Source: Betaproteobacteria bacterium
Lineage (GTDB): Bacteria > Pseudomonadota > Gammaproteobacteria > Burkholderiales > Ga0077523
Assembly (NCBI GenBank): GCA_016713305.1
Contig: JADJPK010000005.1
Span: 1 to 64,000, forward strand
DNA length: 64,000 nucleotides
Reading direction: 5' to 3'
The notes beneath the pieces were generated by a model. The model did not search any database, had not been told where the DNA came from, and saw only the letters and a program-made list of their open reading frames with translations. This document shows positions 50,613-60,339 of the stretch, in pieces (positions within the stretch are counted from its first letter, which is position 1; every line of letters begins with the position of its first letter). The translations under genes were made by a program, and so were the position numbers.

Positions 50613-50963
50613 ATGAACGAGGGGACGGCCCTCGTGGCAATCAAGGCCCTGCACACGGTGGTGTGGGTGTTCTTCGTCGCATGCATCGTCGGAGCGCCGA
50701 TTGCGGTGGCGCTGGGACATCTTCACATCGCCACACTCCTGGTGGCGCTCGTGACCTTCGAGGCGCTGGTGCTGGTTCTGAACCGCTGGTCATGCCCCCT
50801 CACCGGAATCGCGTCGCGATACACGCCGGACCGGAGGGAGAACTTCGACATCTACCTTCCACGGTGGCTCGCAAAGCACAACAAGCGGATCTTCACACCG
50901 TTGTACGTCGCGGGCGCGATGTACACGGCTCTGGAGTGGTACCGCGCCGGCACATCGTCATGA
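50613..50963 (+). CDS. Membrane protein, 116 aa
   Basis: ATG 50613 (GTG 50610 overlaps it). Three or four hydrophobic segments: residues 7-27, 30-55 and 93-110. A conserved-looking loop WSCPLTGIASRYTPDRRENFDIYLPRWLAKHN (shown in part: CPLTGIASRYTPDRR) lies between. Family not named. Confidence 0.7.
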   Translation: MNEGTALVAIKALHTVVWVFFVACIVGAPIAVALGHLHIATLLVALVTFEALVLVLNRWSCPLTGIASRYTPDRRENFDIYLPRWLAKHNKRIFTPLYVAGAMYTALEWYRAGTSS

Positions 50964-51207
50964 ACGCGCCTCTGGAACATGCCGCGCCTTTGGCATGGAC
51001 GCGCGCGCGCTCGGGCAAACGCACCGATGTCTCCGGCGGGACCGGAGGACGAGCGTGCATCGTGAAGTCTTGCGATCGTCCCGGAGGAGCGCCCCGGTCT
51101 TGCCATGTGCGGACCGCTCGAATCAGCCGTCGATGGCAGGCGCAGGCTCATCGCTGCGGTGGCACGCCGGTGGCCGGCCGCTGGTCCTAAGGACACCGCG
51201 CACCGTG

Positions 51208-51600
51208 ATGCAGCGAAGAATCCTCGTGAAAGTACTGGCTGCCACTGCGTTCGCGGCCGGCGCGGGCTTCTGCTTCCAACAACGGGCGCTTCTCGGGGCC
51301 GCGTTCGCGTCCAACCCCATGGCCGGTGACGCATCGTCCCTCGCCCGGGGGGCGGCGATCTGGTCGTCTCGCTGCGAGGTATGCCATGGCAAGGAAGGCC
51401 GAGGAGACGGCCCGGCGGCGGCCGGACTGCCGGAAAGGCCGGACGACCTCTCGCGCATCGCCGCACCACCCGTCTTTCCGGACGGTGTGCTCGCGTACCG
51501 CATCGCCCACGGCGGCGAGGTGATGCCCGCATGGGAGCGTGTCCTGTCCGAGAAGGAGATCTGGGATCTCGTCGGTTTCATTCGTGCGTTGCGCAAGTGA
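51208..51600 (+). CDS. Monoheme cytochrome c, 130 aa
   Basis: N-terminal export segment residues 5-35, heme site CEVCH (56-60), axial Met106 in GGEVMPAWE, and the class I C-terminal helix IWDLVGFIRALR. Periplasmic electron carrier. The 200 bp downstream show no gene. Confidence 0.9.
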   Translation: MQRRILVKVLAATAFAAGAGFCFQQRALLGAAFASNPMAGDASSLARGAAIWSSRCEVCHGKEGRGDGPAAAGLPERPDDLSRIAAPPVFPDGVLAYRIAHGGEVMPAWERVLSEKEIWDLVGFIRALRK

Positions 51601-51804
51601 CAGTGTCGCGCTTCGTGGAGACACGCCCTTCATCGTGATCTCGCTCGAAGACCGGTTCCGCGGCCACGGCTTCGTCGTCCCGGACGCATCGTCGGCTGCT
51701 GACCCGGACCGGGGCATGCCGCGTGAACCGATTGCGACGGCAGGTCCTGCCCGTGACGGATACAGGCGACACCGATGGCAGAACGTTCCAGGCCGAAGGG
51801 CGAC

Positions 51805-52434
51805 ATGAGCGCGCACCGCGCGTCCCGGATCCGGGGCGAGGTCCGTCCGCACGGGAATCCGGAAGTCGGCAAGGTTCGGCATCCGCTACGTATCTGGAGG
51901 CTCGTCACGACTCTTGTCACGTGCGCGATCCTGGGCGGGTGTCCGGCATTCAATGACGTGTCGCGCGTATCGGCGCCGGGACACGCCGTCTCTCCCGGGC
52001 GCGGCTTGCTGCTGGTCGGCGTGGGAAAGGAAGGGGAGTGGCAGGCCCCCAGGTTTCCGGTCAGGCTGCAGCAGTACGACATGAGCCGCCACACCGTCAC
52101 CGGCAACTGCCTTCGATGGAACCGGGTGGAGGCAGCCACGGACCGCAAGATCGAGTATTTCCTCTTCGATGTCGCGCCGGGCTTCTACGCAGGCGGTGGC
52201 GGTGGGGCAGTCTTCCGGGATCGGGACACGCCGGTGGCGTTCGAAGTCCCGGCGGGTCAGGTCATCTATGTGGGCGATTTCGTCTACGCAGACGACCGGA
52301 AAGTGGATCTGAGGGTCGATCTGGAGCGAGCGCGTGGCATTCTCCGGCGCAAGTACCCGAACATCCCGGGTGATCCCGTCGTGGCGAGGCCTTTACCCGT
52401 TCCGGTGCTTCCATTGCTGGTCTGCGCGCCGTGA
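51805..52434 (+). CDS. Putative lipoprotein, 209 aa
   Basis: ATG 51805 (51775 also possible). The signal segment lies about 35 residues in (LVTTLVTCAILGGC), with lipobox LGGC, so the true start may be further downstream or the N-terminus is extended. Beta-rich mature domain (YFLFDVAPGFYAGGG, AFEVPAGQVIYVGDF), like DUF2846-type envelope proteins. Unknown function. Confidence 0.68.
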   Translation: MSAHRASRIRGEVRPHGNPEVGKVRHPLRIWRLVTTLVTCAILGGCPAFNDVSRVSAPGHAVSPGRGLLLVGVGKEGEWQAPRFPVRLQQYDMSRHTVTGNCLRWNRVEAATDRKIEYFLFDVAPGFYAGGGGGAVFRDRDTPVAFEVPAGQVIYVGDFVYADDRKVDLRVDLERARGILRRKYPNIPGDPVVARPLPVPVLPLLVCAP

Positions 52435-52522
52435 AGGAACGGGTTCCCTTGCGTGGGTGCCGAGTCGGGCGCCCGATGTTCGTGCACATCGATGCGCACC
52501 CACAGGACAACGTCAGGACCGA

Positions 52523-52996
52523 ATGCCCATGATCTCAGGCCTGTTCACCGCGGAGGACTTGATCGCCGCGCAGAGAGTTCACCGTAAACCGGCGGTCCGG
52601 CGCATCCGGATAGTGGCGGGCCTGATCATCGCCGCCGGCGTCGCGCGCCTCGTGCTGGCCGGCCAACCGGACGGAATCGCCATTCTGTGCGCGGGAGCGG
52701 CGGCGCTGGCAAGCGAGGCCTTCACTGCCTTCGTTCTTCTCCCGTCGCGGGCCCGCAAGCTGCACGCCCAGCAGGCGGACTTCCGCGAGCCCGTTTTCTA
52801 TTCGTGGGACGACGAGGCCGTGGAGGCAAAGGGATTCGGCGGTCAGAGCCGGCGCCGCTGGGCGGACTACGTGAAGGTCAGCGAGGGGCCGGACACGATC
52901 CTCCTGTACCACAACGATCAGCTGTTCGAGGCCATCCCGAAACGGTGGTTCGCCGATGCATCACAGCTCGAGGCATTCATGAAGCTTGCACGATGA
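52523..52996 (+). CDS. YcxB-like membrane protein, 157 aa
   Basis: Two adjacent membrane segments (residues 30-50 and 52-72), then a C-terminal YcxB/PH-like domain: FYSWDDEAVEAKGFGGQSRRRWADYVKVSE, TILLYHNDQLFEAIPKRWF (blocks quoted in part). Unknown function. Confidence 0.8.
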   Translation: MPMISGLFTAEDLIAAQRVHRKPAVRRIRIVAGLIIAAGVARLVLAGQPDGIAILCAGAAALASEAFTAFVLLPSRARKLHAQQADFREPVFYSWDDEAVEAKGFGGQSRRRWADYVKVSEGPDTILLYHNDQLFEAIPKRWFADASQLEAFMKLAR

Positions 52997-53005
52997 ATCC
53001 AGTGC

Positions 53006-53118
53006 GGGGTCAGGTCTTGCCTTTTGCCTCCCAAAGAGAGAGGATCACTGAGTCGCTTTCGGTGGATGCGGATCTTGTCCGCGTTGGCGTGACGAGGCAA
53101 AAGGCACGACCTGACCCC
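53006..53118. repeat. REP doublet (REPIN-like inverted repeat)
   Basis: A 25-bp unit at 53006-53030 (begins GGGGTCAGGTCTTGCC) is repeated in inverted orientation at 53094-53118 with one mismatch, separated by 63 bp. A diverged third unit ends at 53688. The pattern is that of REP sequences mobilised by RAYT transposases; no transposase gene is in the window. Confidence 0.75.
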
Positions 53119-53180
53119 GCCGTGGGTTGATCACACCGAGCACGGTATGATTGTTTCCTTCGAATCAGGGGAAGAAAGCC

Positions 53181-53504
53181 ATGCCCAAGGGTTACTGGGT
53201 CGCGCGCATCGACGTGTCCGATCTCGAGCAGTACAAGAAGTACGTTGCCGCAAATGCAGCGCCATTCGCCAGATTCGGCGCGAGGTTTCTGGTCCGGGGC
53301 GGCGCTTTCGAGGCTCCGGAAGGCATGAACCGGTCCCGCAACGTCGTCATCGAGTTCCCCTCGTATCAGGCCGCACTGGACTGCTACAAGTCGCCGGAAT
53401 ACCAGGCAGCCATCCAGCTGCGTCTGCCAGCTTCTGAGGGTGACGTACTGATCATCGAGGGCTACGAGGGCGCGCAGCCAGGTCAGGTCCCATCGCCCGG
53501 ATGA
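53181..53504 (+). CDS. DUF1330 family protein, 107 aa
   Basis: ATG 53181: MPKGYWVARIDVSDLEQYKKY, FLVRGGAFEAPEG, RNVVIEFPSYQAALDCYKSPEYQ. Dimeric ferredoxin-like alpha-beta barrel, function unknown. An in-frame ATG at 53151 would add ten residues; GAAAGCC precedes 53181. Confidence 0.9.
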   Translation: MPKGYWVARIDVSDLEQYKKYVAANAAPFARFGARFLVRGGAFEAPEGMNRSRNVVIEFPSYQAALDCYKSPEYQAAIQLRLPASEGDVLIIEGYEGAQPGQVPSPG

Positions 53505-53658
53505 TCTGAGGGCAGGCCGCCACGGCGAGCTGTCTGCAGATGCCCATAGTTCGGCAGTGCCTCGCTTGAAGTCGACCCTCTGAAAATGAAACCTCTGGTG
53601 GTCGGCTATCGTTCCGCTCAGTGGCCTCACGCCACGGACTATCGGAGGGAACGAGGTC

Positions 53659-54297
53659 GTGGATAGGCAAAAAACAAGACCTGACCCCGGCCGTGGTGGC
53701 CCCCGCCGTGGGAGGTGGGCGAGCATTTTCGTGGTGCTTGCCTTGTGCATGGCGGGCGCCTGGATCATCGCCCGGTGGCTGGGCGTGGATTTCAAGGTGG
53801 CGATGCTGATGGCCCTGATCCTTGCCTATCTGCCGCTTGCGCTGATGCTGGCCCTTGTTCGCCGGCATCTGCGCGGACAGGTGGCGGCGCTGCCGCCGGA
53901 CGAGCGTGCCTGGCTGGCCGACCTGGAGCCGGAGATCCGGTTCTCTCAGCCGGCGCCGGGACTGCCATCGCCCGTGGTGACGGTATCGGTGGGTGTGGTG
54001 TGCGTGAACGTCCTGATCATTCCCTGGATGGTGGGGCCGCTTGCGTTTCTCCACTATGGACTGGGCGTTCGAGCGCCAGCGGCTTCCGTCGCGGCCCTGC
54101 TCCTGGGTTTTGTCCTTGCATGGGCATGGTGGTCTGCCGGAGTGACGGTCTGGCGCCGGTGGGCGACGCGACGCCGCGGGATGCCGGCCGACGAAGTTCA
54201 ATGGCGCGGCGAACAGGCGTCGCTGCTGTGGCCGGCAAATCATGTGCTCGCCAGGACGGAACTGGGTCACCTGTTGTCCGCACGCAAACAACCCTGA
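53659..54297 (+). CDS. Membrane protein, 212 aa, with REP-derived N-terminus
   Basis: Four membrane segments: residues 22-40, 46-66, about 108-127 and about 138-160. The first dozen codons after GTG 53659 coincide with a diverged REP unit (53664-53688, ending GACCTGACCCC), so either the REP created the present start or the true start lies further in. Unknown family. Confidence 0.68.
   Translation: MDRQKTRPDPGRGGPRRGRWASIFVVLALCMAGAWIIARWLGVDFKVAMLMALILAYLPLALMLALVRRHLRGQVAALPPDERAWLADLEPEIRFSQPAPGLPSPVVTVSVGVVCVNVLIIPWMVGPLAFLHYGLGVRAPAASVAALLLGFVLAWAWWSAGVTVWRRWATRRRGMPADEVQWRGEQASLLWPANHVLARTELGHLLSARKQP
53664..53688. repeat. Single diverged REP unit
   Basis: CAAGACCTGACCCC end matches the units at 53006-53118. 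Overlaps the start of the membrane-protein gene. Confidence 0.55.
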
Positions 54298-54307
54298 CCG
54301 CTCGCCA

Positions 54308-54532
54308 TCAGGCGGTCAGGCGTCCCACGAATCGCCGCACCCACGGCGCGACGAACGTCACCGTAGGGAATGCAACGGGCCAGGTCGTCGCGCAACTGCG
54401 CAGCCACTGCCCTCCGAGCCCCGGGTGGAGGCCCTGGGTGGTGATCAGCACGAACGCCGACACGATGGTGACCATGATGGCCGACAGCACGCCTCCGAAC
54501 ACCAATGGCGCATAGCGGGCGGGAATCTTCAT
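54308..54532 (-). CDS. DUF2798 family membrane protein, 74 aa
   Basis: MKIPARYAPLVFGGVLSAIM, VTIVSAFVLITTQGL, RSCATTWPVAFPTVTFVAPWVRRFV: the DUF2798 pattern with two membrane segments. Convergent with the preceding + gene (10 bp apart). RBS AGGAG upstream on the - strand. Confidence 0.88.
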   Translation of the reverse strand: MKIPARYAPLVFGGVLSAIMVTIVSAFVLITTQGLHPGLGGQWLRSCATTWPVAFPTVTFVAPWVRRFVGRLTA

Positions 54533-54586
54533 TTCGTTCTCCTGAGAGGGGTTCCGAAGCAGCGCAGACGGCGGCTTGCCCCGCGC

Positions 54587-55078
54587 TCATTGGCCTTGCA
54601 TCAGTCCGGCGAGCCAGGCGGACCCGTACAGTCCCGCGCCGAACACCGCATGAGTGACGAGGCTTTGCATTCGCGCGCGGCCAGGGCGCGCCGTCCGCGC
54701 CGCGGCGACTCCCATGCCCATCCCCGGCTGCATGAGTAGAAAGGGGGCCGCGACGGTGGCGATGCCGAAGAGCAGTGCCGGCCCCAAGGCAGGCCGCTGT
54801 ATCCACTCGACACCGGACAGCATCAGCAAACCTGCCGCGAAGACGATCCCGGTGAGGTAATGCGCCGTCCAGCCGAGCCACCGTTCCCCCGGGACCCCGG
54901 CTGCGGCCCCGATGGCGTCGTGTCGAAAAGTGCCCCGGAACATGTGGGCCACCCAGCGGCCGAGCATCGAGTAGTTCGGCAGCGGCACGGAGAAGAGCCG
55001 CCGTCGAACAATCGCCCAGAGATCCATCACCGCCGTCGCTCCGATTCCCGTGATCAACGCGTCAACAACAAAGTCCAT
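54587..55078 (-). CDS. DUF2938 family membrane protein, 163 aa
   Basis: MDFVVDALITGIGATAVMDL, LGRWVAHMFRGTFRHDAIG, ERWLGWTAHYLTGIVFA, LLMQPGMGMG match DUF2938. Four membrane segments. RBS AAGGAGA before ATG 55078. Divergent from the MerR gene and likely its target, with the DUF2798 gene possibly in the same transcript (54 bp apart). Confidence 0.9.
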   Translation of the reverse strand: MDFVVDALITGIGATAVMDLWAIVRRRLFSVPLPNYSMLGRWVAHMFRGTFRHDAIGAAAGVPGERWLGWTAHYLTGIVFAAGLLMLSGVEWIQRPALGPALLFGIATVAAPFLLMQPGMGMGVAAARTARPGRARMQSLVTHAVFGAGLYGSAWLAGLMQGQ

Positions 55079-55129
55079 TTCCGTCTCCTTCGACTTGCCG
55101 CAGGCCGGCATGGATGGCAGAGTGCCATT

Positions 55130-55143
55130 TCAAGTCGACTTGA
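55130..55143. promoter_or_regulatory. MerR/SoxR-type operator in divergent promoter
   Basis: Perfect palindrome TCAAGTCGACTTGA. On the - strand TTGACC (55144-55149) lies at its edge as a -35, leaving the long 19-bp spacer usual for MerR-regulated promoters (the -10, CACTCT, is weak). Resembles the SoxR box. Confidence 0.65.
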
Positions 55144-55153
55144 GGTCAAGAGG

Positions 55154-55594
55154 GTGGATGCTCTGGATATTTCCGAGGTGGCGAAGCGCTCGGGCATTGC
55201 GGCCTCTGCGCTGCGCTATTACGAGGAGAGGGGTCTGATCCGATCGGTGGGCCGGCGCGGATTGCGCCGCGTCTTTCCGGCCAGCGTGCTGGACACGCTG
55301 GCGCTCGTTTCGTTGGGCCGGTCCGCCGGCTTTACGCTCGACGAGATCGCGCGCATGTTCGCGCCGGGACAGCGGGTCCGCATCGATCGCCGTCTCCTGA
55401 CCGACAAGGTGGATGAACTGGATCGCACCATCCGCAAGCTCGTGGCCATGCGGGACGGACTGCGTCACGCCGCCGAATGCCGCGCACCCAGCCACATGGA
55501 ATGCCCCAAGTTCAAGAGGCTCTTGTCGATCGCGGCTCGCGACACCGTTCGAAAGGCAGGCAGAAAGATCGGTCGCGACACGAACGAACGCTGA
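55154..55594 (+). CDS. MerR-family transcriptional regulator, 146 aa
   Basis: GTG 55154. Winged-helix head LDISEVAKRSGIAASALRYYEERGLI, RRGLRRVFPASVLDTLALV, then dimerisation helix LLTDKVDELDRTIRKLVAMRDGL and Cys residues (ECRAPSHMECPKF). The cysteines might bind a metal, but spacing differs from SoxR. Likely controls the divergent DUF2938 gene and itself through the 55130 palindrome. Confidence 0.9.
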   Translation: MDALDISEVAKRSGIAASALRYYEERGLIRSVGRRGLRRVFPASVLDTLALVSLGRSAGFTLDEIARMFAPGQRVRIDRRLLTDKVDELDRTIRKLVAMRDGLRHAAECRAPSHMECPKFKRLLSIAARDTVRKAGRKIGRDTNER

Positions 55595-55597
55595 ACC

Positions 55598-56005
55598 ATG
55601 GCTGCGGTGCTTCGATTCGACGGCGCCGTCGAGCGCGATCCGGCCATCGACCTGTGGCTCGATTCGCATCCGGCACACCTCGGCGTGCTGGCGAAGCGGT
55701 GGTTCGACCGCATACGCGCATGCGGGCCCGACGTTCGCGAACTCATGCACGACGGTTGTGCGACCGCCTGTATCGAGAATGCTCCCTTCGCGTACGTCGG
55801 CGTCTACCGGACGCACCTCAACGTCGGCTTCTTCCAGGGCGCGGCGCTTGCGGACCCGGCAGGACTCCTGGAAGGTTCGGGGAAGCGCATGCGTCACGCG
55901 AAGTTGAAGCCCGGATCGTGGTTGGACGAGGCCGGACTGGAAGCCTTGATCGACTCCGCGTATCGCGATATCGCGGTGCGACTGAAGGACGGGCATCCCC
56001 CATGA
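55598..56005 (+). CDS. DUF1801 family protein, 135 aa
   Basis: Starts 3 bp after the MerR gene's stop, so cotranscribed. APFAYVGVYRTHLNVGFFQG, LADPAGLLEGSGKRMRHAKL are DUF1801 (YdhG-like) blocks. Small alpha/beta protein of unknown function. Confidence 0.85.
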   Translation: MAAVLRFDGAVERDPAIDLWLDSHPAHLGVLAKRWFDRIRACGPDVRELMHDGCATACIENAPFAYVGVYRTHLNVGFFQGAALADPAGLLEGSGKRMRHAKLKPGSWLDEAGLEALIDSAYRDIAVRLKDGHPP

Positions 56006-56055
56006 CGCGGCAGGGCACTCGGCTTGCCGGCTCCAGACAGAAGGAGATCACTGCC

Positions 56056-56439
56056 ATGACGCCATTCAAGCCTGTCGGCTACAACAGCGCTTCCCCCTAC
56101 CTGGTGGTCCCGGATGCCCGGGCGACGCTGCGCTTCCTCGAGGCCGTCTTCGGTGCCGTGCCGTTGAGGATCGTCCAAGCGGACGACGGGCGTCTGCGCC
56201 ACGCGGAAGCGAAGCTCGACGACACGGTCATCATGTTCGCCGATGCGCTCCCGTCGTGGCCGGCCATCGCCTGCCACGTGCACGTTTACGTCGACGACGT
56301 GGACGCCGTCTATGCGCGGGCACTCGCCGCAGGCGGCGAGCCGGTCCAGACGCCGATAAGGAAGGAGGACGAAGACAAGCGGGGCGGGGTTCGCGACGGC
56401 TGCGGCGTGACATGGTGGATCGCCACCAAGGTCGAGTGA
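56056..56439 (+). CDS. VOC family protein (PhnB-like), 127 aa
   Basis: RBS AAGGAGA before ATG 56056. YLVVPDARATLRFLEAVFGA, RHAEAKLDDTVIMFADALP, HVHVYVDDVDAVYARALAAG, and GVRDGCGVTWWIAT at the end, as in PhnB-type glyoxalase-fold proteins. Function unknown; 50 bp after the DUF1801 gene. Confidence 0.88.
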   Translation: MTPFKPVGYNSASPYLVVPDARATLRFLEAVFGAVPLRIVQADDGRLRHAEAKLDDTVIMFADALPSWPAIACHVHVYVDDVDAVYARALAAGGEPVQTPIRKEDEDKRGGVRDGCGVTWWIATKVE

Positions 56440-56509
56440 CCGGCCCGCCAGGCGCGGACACCGTCCCTCCCGCGCCCCGGCATCGGCATGCCCATTGCCC
56501 GCCACCCGC

Positions 56510-56992
56510 ATGCTTTCCCGCATCCTCTGGTTCACTGCCCTGACGTTGACCGCCCTGGGCCTGGCGCCCGGGGCAGCCCACGTCCTAGAGTTGCCGGTGA
56601 AGCTGGGTTATCCCCCGGCTTTCTATGCGGATGTGACGAGCACCCTCTACGCGTGGTTCGGCTTTGCGGGGGGAGCGGTCCAGGTGGGGGCCATCATCGC
56701 GGTCGGGTTGCTCGCCGTGTTTCTCAGGCGCGCGCGGATAGCCGGGTTGTTACTGGCTGCCGACGGGGCGTTGGTCGCGTCCCTGCTCATATGGGGCGCG
56801 CTCGTCGCGCCGGTGAACGCGGGGTGGGCATCGTCCGGAATCCCGGGATCGCCGGAGTTCGTGGCCGCGTATGAAGCGTTGAGATCGCGCTGGGAATTCG
56901 GCCACGTGAGCGCCTTTGTCGCCTGGGCCGTCGGCTGGATCGGGCTGGCGGGCGCTGCCGCGTCTGCCACGAGCGGCGAACAGACCGCCTGA
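56510..56992 (+). CDS. DUF1772-like membrane protein, 160 aa
   Basis: ATG 56510 begins the first membrane segment. Four segments (residues 5-25, 43-65, 70-92 and 130-150), a conserved-looking HVLELPVKLGYPPAFY near the start and an RSRWEFGH before the last, consistent with DUF1772-like anthrone-oxygenase-type membrane proteins. Unknown function. Confidence 0.72.
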   Translation: MLSRILWFTALTLTALGLAPGAAHVLELPVKLGYPPAFYADVTSTLYAWFGFAGGAVQVGAIIAVGLLAVFLRRARIAGLLLAADGALVASLLIWGALVAPVNAGWASSGIPGSPEFVAAYEALRSRWEFGHVSAFVAWAVGWIGLAGAAASATSGEQTA

Positions 56993-57104
56993 CGGGAGCC
57001 CGGGACCCAGGGGACCTCGGCATCCATTCTCCTTCGCCCGGAAGCCGGCCCCCGAGCGCGCGTTCCCGGAATCCTTCCCCTGCCTTGACCTTTCGCCGCC
57101 GTCC

Positions 57105-57134
57105 TTGACCAGTCGCCGCGCCGTGCACTATGGT
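57105..57134 (+). promoter_or_regulatory. Promoter of the box operon
   Basis: -35 TTGACC (57105-57110), 18-bp spacer, -10 TATGGT (57129-57134). 57 bp before the boxC ATG. Confidence 0.6.
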
Positions 57135-57171
57135 GCAGATCCCTGATTCGATGTGCATGCACGATCGTGCA
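57124..57171. promoter_or_regulatory. TGCA-repeat operator (BzdR/BoxR-like) over the box promoter
   Basis: Five TGCA units at 57124, 57134, 57154, 57158 and 57168; the last two form the perfect palindrome TGCACGATCGTGCA and the first two an imperfect one spanning the -10. BzdR of Azoarcus is known to bind TGCA repeats within palindromes; the regulator gene is not in this window. Confidence 0.65.
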
Positions 57172-57191
57172 TGGCTCCGAGGTTTCTGCCC

Positions 57192-58849
57192 ATGGCTGAC
57201 ATCTTCCGGGTCGACTACCAGACCGATCCATCGCATTACCACCACTGGAAACTCTCGTTCGACGGAGCGGTGGCAACGCTGGCCCTGGACGTGGCGGAGG
57301 ACGCAGGCATCCGCCCCGGCTACAAGCTCAAGCTCAACTCCTACGACCTGGGCGTCGACATCGAACTGCACGACGCGCTCAACCGCGTCCGCTTCGAACA
57401 CCCCGAGGTGCGGTGCGTCGTGGTGACCAGCCTCAAGGACCGCATCTTCTGCTCCGGCGCCAACATCTTCATGCTGGGCACCTCCTCGCACGCATGGAAA
57501 GTGAACTTCTGCAAGTTCACGAACGAAACGCGCAATGGCATCGAGGATTCGTCGCGGCACTCCGGGATCAAGTTCCTTGCCGCCGTGAACGGCGCATGCG
57601 CCGGCGGCGGTTACGAGCTTGCGCTGGCCTGCGACGACATCGTGCTGGTGGACGACCGCTCGTCCTCGGTATCGCTGCCCGAAGTGCCGCTGCTGGGCGT
57701 GCTGCCCGGAACAGGCGGTCTGACGCGAGTCACGGACAAGCGGCACGTGCGGCACGATCTGGCCGACATCTTCTGCACAACCACCGAGGGGGTAAGGGGT
57801 CAGCGCGCTCTGGACTGGCGGCTCGTCGACGCCATCGCCAAGCCGACCCAGTTCGCACAGACGGTCAAGGAGCGGGCTGCCCGGCTCGCGGAATCGAGCG
57901 ACCGGCCGGCGACTGCGACGGGTGTTTCTCTCCCGAAGCTGGACCGAACGATCGAGGGCGACGCGCTTCGCTACGAGTTCGTGGACATTGCCATCGATCG
58001 CGCCGCCCGTACGGCCAGCATCACGGTGAAGGGCCCGTCCGCGGCCAGCCGGAAGACATCGACGGCATCGTCTCCGCTGGTGCGCGCTGGTGGCCCCTGC
58101 AGATGGCTCGCGAACTGGACGATGCCATTCTCTGCCTGCGCACCAACGAGCTTGCGATCGGAACGTGGCTGATCCGCACCCAGGGAGATGCCGCCCGGGT
58201 GCTCGCGGCGGACGCGTCGCTCCGGACCCATCGCGGCCACTGGTTCGTGCGCGAGGTGACCGGGTTCCTCCGGCGGACGCTCGCGCGCCTGGACGTTTCG
58301 TCGCGGTCCCTCTTCGCGCTGATCGAGCCGGGCTCCTGCTTCGCAGGCACGCTGGCCGAACTCGCCTTTGCGGCCGACCGGAGCTACATGCTGGCTTTGC
58401 CGGACGAGCCCGAACGCGCACCTCACATCGCGCTGTCCCCGCTGAATTTCGAGGCCTATCCGATGGTCAACGGACAGACCCGACTGGAACGGCGGTTCCA
58501 TGGCGAGAAAGCGCCGCTCGACGCGGTGCGCGATGTCGTCGGCACCATGCTCGACGCCTCCGCTGCGACCGGGCTCGGGCTGGTGACCGCCACCCCCGAC
58601 GACATCGATTGGGCCGACGAAGTGCGCATTGCCATCGAGGAACGTGCCGCCATGTCGCCCGATGCGTTGTCCGGCATGGAGGCGAATCTGCGCTTCAGCG
58701 GCAGGGAGACCATGGAGACGCGCATCTTCGGCCGCCTGAGCGCGTGGCAGAACTGGATCTTCAACCGGCCCAGCGCCGTGGGCGAGAAAGGCGCGCTGAA
58801 GGTCTACGGTAAGGGCGAGAAAGCGCAGTTCGATCCGGACCGCGTCTGA
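57192..58849 (+). pseudogene. boxC: Benzoyl-CoA-dihydrodiol lyase (BoxC), one frameshift
   Basis: ATG 57192: MADIFRVDYQTDPSHYHHWK is the family start. Crotonase-type half: CSGANIFMLGTSSHAWKVNF, NGACAGGGYELALACDDIVL, PLLGVLPGTGGLTRVTDKR. The frame is lost near 58035 (GGGCCCGTCC); the second half (RWWPLQMARELDDAILCLRT, FALIEPGSCFAGTLAELAFA, LSAWQNWIFNRPSAVGEKGA) runs to 58849. About 552 aa when joined, the normal size. Cleaves the opened 2,3-epoxybenzoyl-CoA derivative to 3,4-dehydroadipyl-CoA semialdehyde and formate. Both halves are well conserved, so a sequence error is likely. Confidence 0.92.
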
Positions 58850-58910
58850 CCAGGAAGGCACACCACGAACGGGATCCGCAGGGTCCCCGTCCATCCTTCG
58901 AGGAGTTCCC

Positions 58911-60338
<1,428 letters not shown>

Positions 60339-60339
60339 C

